Origin: Hevea brasiliensis
Taxonomy: Eukaryota > Streptophyta > Magnoliopsida > Malpighiales > Euphorbiaceae
Length of the DNA stretch: 64,000 bases
NCBI RefSeq assembly: GCF_030052815.1
Contig: NC_079498.1
Location: 76,618,992 to 76,682,991 of the forward strand
Reading direction: 5' to 3'
Shown here: one piece after another, positions 12,161-24,534 of the stretch
Layout: each line of letters opens with the position of its first letter
Numbering within the stretch: the first letter of the stretch is position 1
Program-made: the position numbers and the translations under genes
Notes under the pieces: model-generated
Seen by the model: the letters and a program-made list of their open reading frames with translations, nothing else
Told to the model about the DNA's origin: nothing
Database searches by the model: none

Positions 12161-13865
12161 ATCTATCAAGCAGTCATAGTCTTTAATTAGTTCTAGCCAT
12201 CTCCTCTATCTCAAATTCAACTCCTTTTGTGTGCCCAGATATTTCAAGCTCTTGTGATCTATGTAAATATAACACTTTTCCCCATACCGATAATGTCTCA
12301 ATCTTCAGAGCAAATACAATAGCTGCTAGCTCTAAGTCATGTGTAGGGTAGTTTCTCTCATGTGACTTCAGCTGACGTGATGGATAAGCAATGATATTTC
12401 GGTCTTACATCAGTATATAGCCTAACCCATTGTGAGAAGCATCACTATAAATAGTATATTCTTTATCCGGAGTAGGTAAACTTAGGACTAGAGCTTCGAT
12501 CAAACATCTCTTTAACTCATCAAAACTCTACTAGCATTTATCAGTCCACTGAAATTTTACATCTTTCCGAAGTAGCTTGGTCAGTGGAGCTGCTAATATA
12601 GAAAATCCCTTCACAAAATGGCAGTAGTAACCAGCTAAACCCAAAAAACTGCAAACTTCTGTAACATTTCTGGGTGGCTTCTAATTAAGGATAGCTTCAA
12701 TCTTGCTGGGATCTACCTTAATACCTTCAACTAATACAATGTGCCCCAAGAAAGAAATTTCTTTCAGCCAAAATTCACACTTCGATAGCTTGGCATAGAG
12801 TTGTTTCTCTCTTAGAGTCTGTAGCACAATCCGCAGGTGCTTGTCATGCTCCTCTGGATTCTTGGAATACACCAAGATGTCGTCAATAAAAACCACAATA
12901 AACTGATCTAGGTATGGCCTGAAGATAGTGTTCATCATGTCCATAAAAGTAGCTAGAGCATTAGTTAACCCGAATGGCATAACCAAAAACTCATAGTGGC
13001 CATATCAAGTTCTAAAAGTAGTTTTTGGAATGCTCTGCTCTTGCACCTTCAACTAATAATACCCCGATCTTAAGTCAATTTTGGAGAACACAGCTGCACC
13101 CTTCAACTGATCAAACAATCATCTATGCAGGGCAATGGATATCTATTTTTTATTGTCACCTTATTCAACTGTCTGTAATCGATGCACAGACGGAGAGTAC
13201 CATCTTTCTTCTTGACAAACAAGACTGGTGCTCCCCAAGGTGACATTATAATTGTACCTTCTGGTGTGAATGAAGCCCTTATCAAGCAACTCCTATAATT
13301 GTACCTTCAGCTCTTTCAGTTTAGCAGGTGCCATTCTATACGGGGTAATGGAGATTGGGTCCACACCAGGCATAACCTCTATTTCAAACTACACTTCTCT
13401 TTCCGGAGGTAGCCCTAGTAATTCTTCAGGAAACACATCCAGAAAGTTACATACAATAGGAATATCCTCACTGCTGGATTCCCTACTTGGGTGTCTCTCA
13501 CATGGGCCAAATATGTTTCACGCCCTTTTTGGATCATTTTTCTAGCTAGTGCAACTGAAATGAGATTTGATGGCAATAACTGCCTCTCCCCATGTATTAC
13601 CACATCACCATACTGAGAGAGACTAAAAGTGATTATCTTTAGTCTATAGTCAATCATGGCATGATGCCTAGCTAACCAATCCATGCCCAAGATGATGTCA
13701 TAATCTATGAAGGGCATTTTAATTAAGTCAGATAGAAAAGTATGTCCTTGGATCACCAAAGGACAATCCTTATACATTTTGTTAACCCTAACCTCTTATC
13801 CTAACGGACTAGTTACTAGCACTTCAAAATCCATTTTCACATCAGGAACAGCAATACAACAAGTG
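12161..13865 (-). pseudogene. Element D protease, RT and partial RNase H remnant
   Basis: On the minus strand the protease region reads from about 13865, with FDLCSTHSYVS where the family has FDPGSTHSYVS, so the active-site loop is altered. ILGMDWLARHHAM lies near 13690. Reverse transcriptase has [17 protein letters not shown] near 13240, [12 protein letters not shown], and the catalytic [11 protein letters not shown] near 12890. RNase H has [10 protein letters not shown] near 12450 and [13 protein letters not shown] near 12340. It then breaks off at 12161, inside the peptide that in element B reads YDCLIDYQ. Stops and frameshifts occur throughout, for example near 13110 and 13060. Integrase is absent. 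Confidence 0.88.
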
Positions 13866-14954
13866 ATGCTGGCACTAACATAAGAGTGTGTAGAACACAA
13901 ATCAAACAACACATACATATCTTGTCTAAAGATAGAGAAAGTACCAATGACTATATCAGAAGTTTCAGCCTCTTCTCGCTACCGCATGATGTATATCCTA
14001 GCTGGTGCACCACTTTGTTCAGGTTGGTTGACTGTGGCCTAACTCCTAGAAGTACTATCCCTGCCTCTTCCTCGGCCTCTACTAACTGTCTGCGAACCTC
14101 TGGAGGCAGAACTTTAAACTGACCCTTCAACTGTAGTAGGTGGTGTAGCTCTGCGAGTACTCACACAGTCTCTAGCAAAATGGCCAGTTCCACCACAATT
14201 ATAACAGGCTCCAATAGCCTTGTAACAGACCCCTCTGTGTACTTTTCCACATGTTTTACAAGTATGAACTGGGGTTGTTCCTCTGGATGTCTGTTGGCTA
14301 GGTCGAGGTGGTCTCTATTCTCAGGATCTACCTCTACCAGACTTGCGAGAACTGGATCCCCCAAAATGTTTCCTCTTTTCTGAGCCACTATCAGGAGCTT
14401 GACCAGTAGTCTTTCCACCTTTCTCTTTCTTTTCTGATCCCTTCTTAACTGTCCCTTCCACTTTAATTCTTTCCAGCTCTAAGGCTTGTGAAATCAATTC
14501 TAAAAAATTCTGACGTCTAAACCCCACAACTTACATCCTTAAACTAGGCCTTAACCTGGCCTCAAAGCGTTTACATCTGTCTCAGACAGTGGTAAGCAAA
14601 CTTCCTGCATAGTAACTCAATATGGAGAAGTTCCTCTCATAGTCTGCTACAGTTTTGTCCCCTTGCTTCAAATTCAGAAATTCTTGTAGTTTCATGTTAA
14701 CATATGTGTCAAGGACCCATTTATTTCTGAATTGCCTCAGAAAGTCTGACCAAGTCAAAACAAGGGGCTCTATTAGACTATGTGAGATAGTCTTCCACCA
14801 CTCATAAGCATCCCCTTGCAGCAGAGAAATCGAGTATTCAAACTTTAATTCTTATGCGCAATTTAGCTTTTTAAATATTCTTTCCATTCTTTCAATCCAC
14901 TGTTCCGCCTCTAGTGGATCCACAATACCCTTAAATTCAGTGGCCCCATATTTC
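13866..14954 (-). pseudogene. Element D gag, C-terminal part
   Basis: This is the gag remainder downstream (on the minus strand) of the M insertion. It reads MKYGATEFKGIVDP, then a Retrotrans_gag capsid region with AYEWWKTISHSL and LKQGDKTVADYERNFSILS. A basic Ser/Arg-rich stretch and a zinc knuckle follow, with CKTCGKVHRGVC and CYNCGGTGHFARDC near 14215-14160. Internal stops lie near 14850, 14585, 14535 and 14325. The reading joins the N-terminal part at 18119-18358 exactly across one copy of the M target site duplication. Confidence 0.87.
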
Positions 14955-14959
14955 ATCAG

Positions 14960-17900
14960 TTTAACACCCTCCTTGTAGCAACTCCATACATTCTATTGTT
15001 CCGGTGACCAGTGTCGGTCCAGACAGCTAGAACGCTCAGAAAAATATTTAAACTAAAGTGAGGAACCATAATTAACTTAAATATTAACAAGAAAAATTTA
15101 GGAAAGATTTTAGAAATAAAATACAACTAAGTTAAATGAGCCGGTGCCCTAGCAATGGGTAACCTAGTGGGAAGTTGCGGTTCTTGCAACTAGGAGCCCT
15201 AGACCCGGGGGAAAATTCATAAAATAATTTTTGGGACTCCAGAGAAGGGTCATTGAGGTTCCTATGGTATTAGAATGCCAAGAAAATGTTTAGAAAAAAT
15301 TTTCAATCGGTACAGACAATTTTGGTCTGTTAAGCCAAATGGATGGCATTTTGGTCATTTCGCCTTCAGAGGTGATTTTTGGCCGACTTGTCCAGTTAAG
15401 TAAATAATTATTATGACATAAAATGTGAATAAATATTGCTAAAAATTGAATTGAAAATGTTTAGAAAAGAAAAAGAAAAGAAAATAGAATAAATGGGAAT
15501 TTTGACATCATTATGATATCATTAAAACCCCAATGACCAATCACATTGTGACACATGTCCTTAACCCATTTAAAATGAATAAAATGGGTAGAAAATAAAA
15601 GAAAAAACAGATTTCTTCTTCTTTCCCATTTCCACCCGAACCTATCTCTCTCTTTCCCTCCATGGATGCTTTTCTTCTCACTAAATTCTCCTTCTAAATA
15701 CACCATAAACCTTCTACTATCCTTCATTAAAACTTGATATTACATCTTGAGCAAGTGTTTGGCTGCCAAGAAAGCCAAAGAAAGTGAAGGAATTTTGAGT
15801 GGAAAAATTCTGCTCACAAGGTTAGTGACCAATCTCTCTTCCTTTCTTTCAATATATGTTTAAGGACTTGATTGAGCTTAGAAATTGTAAGGAATTGGAA
15901 AGAAAACTATAAGTATGCACTCTTCAAAATTTTTGCAGCCTTAGAGTATGTTAGGATTTCATTGATTAGATTAATTTATAGTAGTCCATGGCTGCCATTG
16001 AACATGAATTAGATGTCTCAATTCATTGATTGCATGCATAAGAAGAATTGAAGTTGATGGAGTTAGGGTTTGGGCAAAACCTAGGGTTTTGCTCATGTGT
16101 TGGTGAATGAAAGTTTAAATGGTCAAATAGTGACCATTTGGCTGTGTATGATGAGAAAATGAAGTTAGTTGAGGCTTGGCAATTGAGTGTGAGTGAGCTG
16201 CCTTGGCTGACCTGCAGGACTGAGCATGAGTCCAGCAGGTTTGGGCAGCAATAACTGGAGTTGTAAAGGTTCGATTGGTGCAAGGCCAATTGGACATGAA
16301 ACTAGACACATAATGGCACAACTTTGGTATAGAAACCCTACCCGAAAAACCAAACCAAGTTGACCTAAATATTGCCCTAATCCCGGTGACCTGCATTCTG
16401 CCTGGGCAAAAGGACCAAATGAACAGTGTTTATTCATTTGGTCATAACTCAGTGTAGAAAGGTCTAATTGACCTGATTTACCAGCAGAAAGCTAAGATAT
16501 AGACCTACAACTTTAATGAGGAAACCAAACCCAAATTTTGACCATAACATATTTAAAAAGTAACTTGCAGTCACTGCACAAAACACTGTAGATTTGGTCA
16601 GTCCATAAAATCTAGAAAGTTTGCAATCCGGCTAGTTATGGTTTTTAGGCCATAACTTAAGCTAAAAAACTCCAAATTGAGTGATTTAAAAAAAGAAACG
16701 TAACTAGACACAATAAGGAACAAATTTTATGAAGACAACTTTGTCAAATTCCTGCTAAAAAAATGACCAATGGAACAGTAAATACAAGGCTTGAAATTTG
16801 AAAATTTTGAACAACTAACACTAAGCTTAGAAATGGTATTGGCAACTAATACCAACAATTTTAGAATGCAAAATGTGGTATGTTAGGAGTATTAGAACCA
16901 ATGTACCTATTATCTATGCAAAAGTCAACATTTTAGTTGACTAATGAAATGAATAGTAACACTTAAACTTAAATTTCAAGAATTGTACAATTTAAAAGTG
17001 TAACATACCATAGTACACCTAGCAAGATTGTTTTGGATAGGTTGGCATGCCAATAGGGTTCAGTTAGCAGTACTGCACATGGCATTATGCCATTCTGTGA
17101 TTTCATAGCTTTTAGCCATTCTGACATTGTGTTGATACTTGGCCTTGTGCCTAATGTTATTACAGCTTATTAGCTGTTCTGTTGTACACCGAGAGATACA
17201 TATGTGACCGATGGTGTGACGGCCCGAGGTACTTGATATCCAGTGCCAATTTACCCATTTATCCAGTCCAGTCATCCAGTATAGGTTACTTGGACAACCA
17301 AAAATGAAAGTGGATAAATTTAATGAAATTATGAATATAACAAGTACAAAATAAATAAGATTTCCAATAATGATAGAAAAATTGTCTGCATAAGACATCA
17401 GAACATGCACTGCATATTTATTTTCTGTTATTTCTTTTTATTTTATTATTGGCACCACTAAGTTGCTTAGCGTGTTGCTTTTGCCACGCGTAAGTTTTGG
17501 AGAGACCGACCGAGAGCCCAGTAGACTACAGACTGGGTTAGACCTTCTGTAGATCAGCATAGTATCCGTGTCACCTCACCGACATCAATGCATTGGTAGG
17601 ACACTAGGTTTTATTTTGGGTATTTTGTAATTAACTTTTATTTTCTCATATGAAATTGAGACTCATGTAATGTATTTTGTTATCAATGTAAATAGTGGAA
17701 ATTATGTTTATGAATGAAATAGTGAATATTTATTTATGATTTGTACATGAATATCCTATGAAATGAATGAATGAGAAATGGGAGTATATTTGAGAAATAT
17801 TGAGATTTTGTTGATGAAATGGAGTTTGGGAGTGATAGAAAATTTTGGAAGTGTTTTTCATAGGTTCTAAAGAACTGTTTTATCCATTTTTAGCCGGCAC

Positions 17901-18113
17901 TCTGCCGAATTTTCAATAAAATTTGCGAAATCTCAAATAAATTATAATTTTAATAAATGACTTAAATGAATTATATTTCAAAAATTGTACTTCATAACTA
18001 TGATAAAAATAAATTAAGGAAGAATAAAAATGATTGAGATAAAATAGAGTGTTCCGGTACATTGTGTGACATATCTTACTCGGCTATACTGTTGACGGGT
18101 AAGGGGTGTCACA
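14960..18113 (+). repeat. Solo LTR M (family 1) inserted in element D gag
   Basis: A full-length family 1 LTR of 3154 bp starts TTTAACACCCTCC (TG changed to TT) and ends GGGTAAGGGGTGTCACA. No internal region is attached. The flanks are ATCAG (14955-14959) and ATCAT (18114-18118). The interrupted gag frame requires one ATCAT at this point (minus strand KMMKYG), so the left copy has one later change. M carries the hairpin GACCAAATGAA/TTCATTTGGTC at 16413-16443 and a shortened stem-loop CTAAG/CTTAG near 17458. It is the product of LTR-LTR recombination of a former full element. Confidence 0.93.
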
Positions 18114-18118
18114 ATCAT

Positions 18119-18358
18119 CTTATCATATTGCCTAGCTGGAGGCTGTGGTTGCACTGCTAGTGCTTGGGTTGGGGCTTGGGTAGGCATGTTCCCAGCCATT
18201 TGTTTAAACAAGGCAGCCATCTGCTAAGTGAACTGAGCAGGAAACTGCGACATGGGTGAAGCTGGTGTAGTCGACCCATTAACGTTTTGGAAAGCTGGGG
18301 CTTCCCCCTGTGCCTCAGCCTCAACAGACTGCTCAACTGAGCGATCCCTTTCTTCCAT
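18119..18358 (-). pseudogene. Element D gag, N-terminal part
   Basis: The minus-strand ATG at 18358-18356 opens MEERDRSVEQSVEAEAQ, an acidic, low-complexity gag N-terminus like those of elements A and J. It continues with ALFKQMAGNMPTQAP and ends at QYDKM where LTR M is inserted. A stop interrupts it near 18224. The start is chosen because it is the first ATG after the primer binding site and matches the start of element A gag. Confidence 0.8.
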
Positions 18359-18529
18359 ATTCAATGAGAGGATATTTTATCTCCTGAACAAACAACATAA
18401 AGAGATTTCCCTCCATTAGTTCATATTCATGATGTAAATGCATCATATGTATCAATTAAGAATACTTGAGCAGTTGTACTAATCAAGAAAATAATTCAAA
18501 TGCAAAGTTCAAAACTCATTCAAAATATT

Positions 18530-18541
18530 GCTCTGATACCA
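18530..18541 (-). promoter_or_regulatory. Element D primer binding site, initiator Met tRNA
   Basis: On the minus strand the sequence reads TGGTATCAGAGC, complementary to the 3' end of initiator methionine tRNA, 8 nt after the LTR terminus GGTGTGACA. This fixes the orientation of D and marks its 5' LTR. Confidence 0.92.
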
Positions 18542-18549
18542 CTAAAACA

Positions 18550-19341
18550 TGTCACACCTTACCGCGCCGTAAGGCATAACATGATCCTGTAGTATGCCTA
18601 ATGAATTATCGAACTTCGCCTACCGATAACCCATTAAATATACTACAAGGGATTTTAAACAAATTTCTATTCATTTTAAAGTGTAAAGTAATATTAAATG
18701 ATTATTAAAAGCCTTTAATTGAAGTTGTAACATAAGCTACAATTTTTAATTAATTCAGTGTTGCGAAAATTTTACAAAAATTTCGACAGAGTGTCGGCTA
18801 GAAATGGAGGAAACAGTTCTTCAAAACCTATTAAAAACACTTCCAATACGCATATAAATACCCACAAATCCATTTAAGGTCAACACAATCCAACATATTT
18901 TCAAGCAATCTCAATGTCATTTAATTTAGTGCAATTCAAATATAAAATTTGCAAATCCAAAAAGGAGAGAACAAAATATTATTATTACAATTTTGATTGT
19001 ACAACTGCTTATCTAGTTCAATAGATACATGTGAAAAAAATTTACATCAAAAAGAAATTTACAAGGGTATAAAATATTATACCCATACAAGATCAAAAAA
19101 TATATCTCCACTGCAGCCAAAAGTAGCTCACTCTGCTGCTTTATCTACCTGTTTGCCTGCAACAGCAAAAGAAAGCTATCGCTGAGTATTACACCCAGTG
19201 GTACACAACTAAACTTAAAAAATAAAAAATTAAAATAAAACTCATTTATAAAGCACACCATTTATATATATTAAAACATAACAAAGCAAAATTTTCAAAA
19301 TTTCAAGTCAATAAGATTCATCTATTTCAAACCATATTTCA
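18550..19341 (-). repeat. Element D 5' LTR, segment 1 (U5 end)
   Basis: This is the terminal segment of D's 5' LTR, ending (minus strand) TAAGGTGTGACA beside the primer binding site. It is interrupted at 19341 by element A, with TTTCA duplicated at 19337-19341 and 31077-31081. The family 2 stem-loop region lies near 19175-19205, in degenerate form. Confidence 0.92.
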
Positions 19342-22300
19342 TGTAACACCCTCCCTGTAGCAACTCCGTACATTCTACTGTCCCGGTGACCACTGTTGGC
19401 CCGGACAGCTAGAACGTCCAGAAAAATATTTAAACTAAAGTGAGGAACCATAATTAACTCAAATATTAATAAGAAAAATTTAGGAAAAATTTTAGAAATA
19501 AAATACAACTAAGTTAAATGAGCCGGTGCCCAAGCGATGGGCAACCTAGTGGGAAGTTGCGGTTCTCGCAACTAGGAGCCCTAGACTCAGGGGAAAAATC
19601 ATAAAATAATTTTTGGGATTCCAAAGAAGGGTCATTTAGGTTCCAATGGCATTAGAATGCCAAGAAAATACATAGAAAAATTTTTCAATCAGTGCAGACA
19701 ATTTTGACCCGTTAAGCCAAACGGAGGGTATTTTGGTCATTTCGCCTTCAGAGGCGATTTTTGGCCGACTTGTCCAGTTAAGTAAATAATTATTATGATC
19801 TAAAATATGAATAAATATTGCTAAAAATTAAATTAAAAATGAATAGAAAAGAAAGAAAAAGAAAATGACTTAAATCCCTAATTATGACATCATTATGATG
19901 TCATTTAAATGCCCTCCACTAATCACCGTTCAACAACACAATTAAAATTCTTTAAAAAGGGAAAAATGACAAATTAAGAAACCAATTTCTGGTTTCTTTT
20001 TCATCTAGCCGTGACCCTCTCTTCCATCTCCCTCCATAAAAATTTTCTTTCATCACTTCCATTTCCCATGAATTCTCACTACTAACCCCTAGACATCTTT
20101 CATTAAAACTTGTCTATACCTCTTGGGAAAGTGTTTGGCAGCCTAGAAAAAGAAAGAAAGTGAAGTTCAAGCTTGGGAAAATTCTGCTCAAAAAGGTTAG
20201 TGCTTATTTATGCATATATCTCTCTTATTCCATGTTAGGGACTTAAAATGAGTATGAAAGTGTAAATTAAATAAAATAAAACTTATGTGTATGTACACCA
20301 TGGAATTCGGCAGCCCTAAGGAAGGGATAAGGTTGATTGTTTTGATGGGCTTAGAATGGACTAGAGATGATATTTAAAGTATATATATATATATATGGAT
20401 AATGAATTAGTGTGTTTAACTAAGGTATGTTGTGTGAATTTGAAATGGGGAATTAGGGTTTTGGAGAGAAACTTGGACTTTGCTTATGTAATGGTGAATT
20501 AATATTCTAATGGTCAATTAGTGACCATTTGAGGTAAGTTGACCATAATTTGGAGTGAATTATAGCATGACAAACTGATTTGGTATGCTGCCTAGTGAGA
20601 GCAGCAGGTGTGGCTGTGAGTCCAGCCTGTTTGGACAGCCATAACTTTGGCTGTGTAGGTTCAATTGGTGTTTGGCTAATTGTACATGAAACTAGACACA
20701 TAATAGCACAACTTTGGTGAAGAAACTATGCCCATAAGACCAAACCAAGTGTACCAAAAACTTGCCCCAATCCGGGTGTCCTGCAACCAGTTTCTGCAGA
20801 ATGACCAAATGAACAGTGATTGTTCATTTGGCCATAACTCATTGTAGAATGGCCCGATTGACCTAAAATTTTTACAGCAACAAGCTGAGATATTGACCAA
20901 CAACTTTTATGAAGAAACCTACCCCAAATTATGACCAGAACCTATTCAACAAGAGAGTGGAAGTTACTATTTACTGCACTATAGATATGGTCAGTTCTGA
21001 AATTTTTCAATCCGGCCAGTTGTGGTTTTTGGACCATAACTTGAGTTACAAAACTCCAAATGGAGTGATTCAAAAAAATAAATTCAACTAGACAAAATAA
21101 GGAACAACTTTCATGTTTATCATTTTCCCAAATTCCCACTGCAACAGTAACTAATGGAATAGTAAAGTTTGGGTATAAAAATTGAAAATTCTACTCCATA
21201 AATTTTAAGCTTAGAAATGATATTGTTAACCAATACCAACAAATTTTGAATGCAAAATGTGGTATGTTGGGAGTGTTAAAACCAATGTACCTTTTTTCTA
21301 TGCAAAAGTCAATATTTTTGTTGACTAATGAAGGGAATAGTAACACTAAAACTTGAAATTCAAAAATTGAAAGATTCAAAAGTGTCAAATGCCCTAGTAT
21401 ACCTAACAAGATTGGTTTGGATAGTTTGGCATGCCAATAGGGTTCAGTTAGCAGTACTGCATAGGGCATTATGCCATTCTGTGATTTCATGGCTTTTAAC
21501 CATTCTGACCTTATATTGAGATTTGGCCTTGTGCCTGATGTCATTACAGCTTATTAGCTGTTCTGTTGCACACCGGGAGATACATACGTGACCGATGGTG
21601 TGACGGCCCGAGGTACTTGATACCCAGTGCCAGTTTACCCGTTTATCCAGTCCAGTCGTCCAGTATAGGTTACTTGGGCAACCAAAAATGAAAGTGGATA
21701 AATTTTATGAAATAATGAATATAACAAGTACAAAATAAGTAAGACTACAAATACTCATTGAAAATTTAATTGCAATAAGACATCAATACATTCACTGCAT
21801 ATTTAATTTTCTATTATTTCTTTTTATTTTATTATTGGTACCACTAAGCATTATTGCTTAGCACGTTGCTTTTGCCACGCGTAGGTTTTGGAGATACTGA
21901 CCAAGAGCCCAGTAGACCACAGACTGGGTGAGACCTCCTGCAGCTCTGCATAGTGTCCGTGTCACCTCACCGTCATCAGTGCATTGGTGGGACACTAGGT
22001 TTTATTTTGAGATTTTGTGATTAACTTTTACTTCCTCATATGTAATTGAAACTTATGTTATGTATTTTGGTATTAATGTAAATAGTAGATATTGTGTTTG
22101 TGAATGAAAAAGTGAATATTTATTTATGACTTTTACATGATTATAATATGAGATGAATGATTCAGAAATGGAGATGTGGTTGAAAATCATATTGAGATTT
22201 TGATAATGAAATGGAGTTGGGGTTGCTGGAAATGATTATTGGAAGTGTTTTTCACAGGTTCCGAAGGACTGTTTTCTCCATTTTTAGCCGGTACTCTGCC

Positions 22301-22506
22301 GGATTTTCTATAAAATTTTCGAAACCTCAAATAAATAATAAATTCAATAAATGACCTAAATAAGCTATATTTCACAAGTTATATTCAAAACTCTAATAAA
22401 AATAAATTAGGGAAGAATAAAAATGATTGAGATGAAATAGAGTGTTCCAGTACACCGTGTGACATATCTTACTCGGATATACTATAGACGGGTAAGGGGT
22501 GTCACA
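19342..22506 (+). repeat. Element A 5' LTR (family 1)
   Basis: The LTR is 3165 bp, from TGTAACACCCTCCCTG to GGGTAAGGGGTGTCACA. From left to right it holds a purine run (19846-19866), the palindrome ATGACATCAT/ATGATGTCAT (19884-19904), a pyrimidine-rich stretch (19985-20060) and a (TA)n run near 20377-20396, which is shorter in the 3' LTR. A hairpin follows at 20805-20831, then a palindrome cluster (21426-21560) and the stem-loop CTAAGCA/TGCTTAG at 21844-21861. No coding region is supported inside it. Confidence 0.95.
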
Positions 22507-22511
22507 TTTAG

Positions 22512-22527
22512 TGGTATCAGAGCACGG
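22512..22527 (+). promoter_or_regulatory. Element A primer binding site, initiator Met tRNA
   Basis: TGGTATCAGAGCACGG begins 5 nt after the LTR end and matches the complement of the initiator methionine tRNA 3' end. It would prime minus-strand DNA synthesis and sets the 5' edge of the internal region. Confidence 0.95.
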
Positions 22528-22633
22528 TTTAGGCGTTTCTGGGCCTAGATTGAGTCCATACCATGCATTGCATTTGTAAGAGTTGAGGTGACACTAATGC
22601 AGATCTGTTTGTCTTTGTTATTTTAAATAGGAT

Positions 22634-24534
22634 ATGGACCCTACATCTCATAGGGCAGTTGAGGAGGAAGTGGAGAGTCATGCTCCACCTGCAGCAGCTG
22701 AGACTGGGGGTAGGGGAGAACCTACTCTGCCAGCTCAAGCAGAGCCTGCTCAGCCTCCACAGGCCATGTTCCAGCAAATGGCCGAATTCTTCAAACAAAT
22801 GGCTGGGGTAATGCCAGCACCACCACCACCACCACCACTCCACAGCAGAAATCACACCTGGAAAGACTAAGAAAATTTGGAGCAGTGGACTTCTTTAGCA
22901 AGAGAGAAGATGATTCTGTTGCAGCCGAAAATTAGTTAAACAGAACAGGCAGGGTTTTAAAACAACTCCATTGCACTCCAGAGCAAAATCTAGAAGCTGT
23001 TGTACCTCTGTTGCAAGATGATGCATCTGAATGGTGGGATACGGTGTCCAGTGAAGTACAGCCAGAAGTAATAACTTGGGACTTCTTCCTCTCTGAATTC
23101 AAGAAGAAATATGTGGGTAGTGTATACCTGGAAGAGAGAAGAAGAGAGTTCATTAACCTGAGGCAGAGACAGCTGACAGTGGCCGAGTATGAAAAGGAAT
23201 TTGTCAGATTAAGCCGCTATGGAAGGGAGATAGTCCCTAATGAAACTGAAAGGTGTAAGAGATTTGAAGAGGGATTAAATGACAATATAAAGATCATGAT
23301 CACTGCCTTGGGGATCACCGACTTCACCAAGTTAGTGGAAGCTACAATAAAGGTTGAAAAGGTTAGAATAAGTGAGCAGACCAGAAGAGAGAGACAGCAA
23401 AAGAGGGGCCCAGGTCAGTCTAGTTCATCTCCTGCATCTGGGAAGAAGTTCAAGGGTCCACCTGCACAGAGTTTAGGTCAACCACAAGGTCAGGGTCAGT
23501 TTCAGGGGCCCAGGCCACAGTTTACCCCTAAGAGAGGTCAGTCCACACCATCAGTGGGCAGCTCTCCAGGGATGGGGTTCAGGGGACCAGCCACAGCATC
23601 TTCTGCATGTCCACATTGCCTGAAGTGGCATAAGGGGGAGTGTTGGAGAGTGACTGGTGCCTGCTTAAGGTGTGGGTTAATAGAGCATCAGCTGAGGAAT
23701 TGTCCACTTAGAACTACTACAGCTGCTCCAACACAAGCAGACAAACCTACTCCTGCACCACAAAGGGGCAGGAAATCTGGCAAATCTGACGCAGTGGGAT
23801 CATCACAGAGGCCTGCATCTGAGCCAACAGAGAGGCCTGAGGGCAGACCACATGCAAGAGCTTATGCCATTAGAGCTCAGGAGGAGCAAGATGCCCCGGA
23901 TGTCATTAGGGGTACGTTCTCCCTCTACACTACATCTGTGCATGCATTGGTGGATCCAGGATCCACTCATTCATACATCTGCATCAACTTACCTATAAAA
24001 AGGGGGATACTAGTGGGGGAGAGTGACCAAGACATTCTGGTCACTAATCCATTGGGCCACAGTGTAGTGGTAAACAAAGTGTACAAGGGTTGCCCGTTAA
24101 GGATTCAGGGGTATGAATTCTCGGCAGATCTAATTGAGTTGCCCTTCCACGAGTTTGACGTGATTTTGGGAATGGACTGGTTGTCACGTCATCAGGCAAT
24201 AGTTGATTGCAAATTGAAGAGAATTTCTCTGAAAACTTCTAAGGGAAATGAAATCACTGTTGTGGGTGAAAGGACAGATTTCCTGTCCAATGTTATCTCA
24301 GCCACAGTTGGAAGAAGAATGATGAGAAAAGGCTGTGAAGCTTACCCAGCACACGTGGTTGATACTAGGCAAGTTAAACCAAACCTGTGTGATATACCCA
24401 CAGTAAGGAACTTCCCAAATGTATTTCCTGAAGAGTTGCCTGGTTTACCACCAGAAAGGGAAGTCGAGTTTGCTATTGAGGTAATACCGGGTACAGCACC
24501 CATTTCCATTGCTCCTTATAGGATGGCACCTTGA
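22634..24534 (+). pseudogene. Element A gag and protease, nearly intact
   Basis: The ATG at 22634 starts MDPTSHRAVEEEVES, the first ATG after the primer site and conserved in element J. The N-terminal 78 codons, with a poly-Pro run, end in a frameshift near 22835. The frame resumes and then hits a TAG at 22933, where the family has Trp. From 23011 a 507-codon frame is open. It contains the Retrotrans_gag capsid domain (ASEWWDTVSSEV to LSRYGREIV), then a Gln/Pro/Gly-rich linker. The CCHC knuckle CLRCGLIEHQLRNC lies near 23660-23701, preceded by CPHCLKWHKGEC. The aspartic protease has the active site LVDPGSTHSYI near 23950 and ILGMDWLSRH near 24165. The frame ends at 24532 by small deletions before RT. 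Gag would form particles and protease would cut the polyprotein. Confidence 0.93.
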
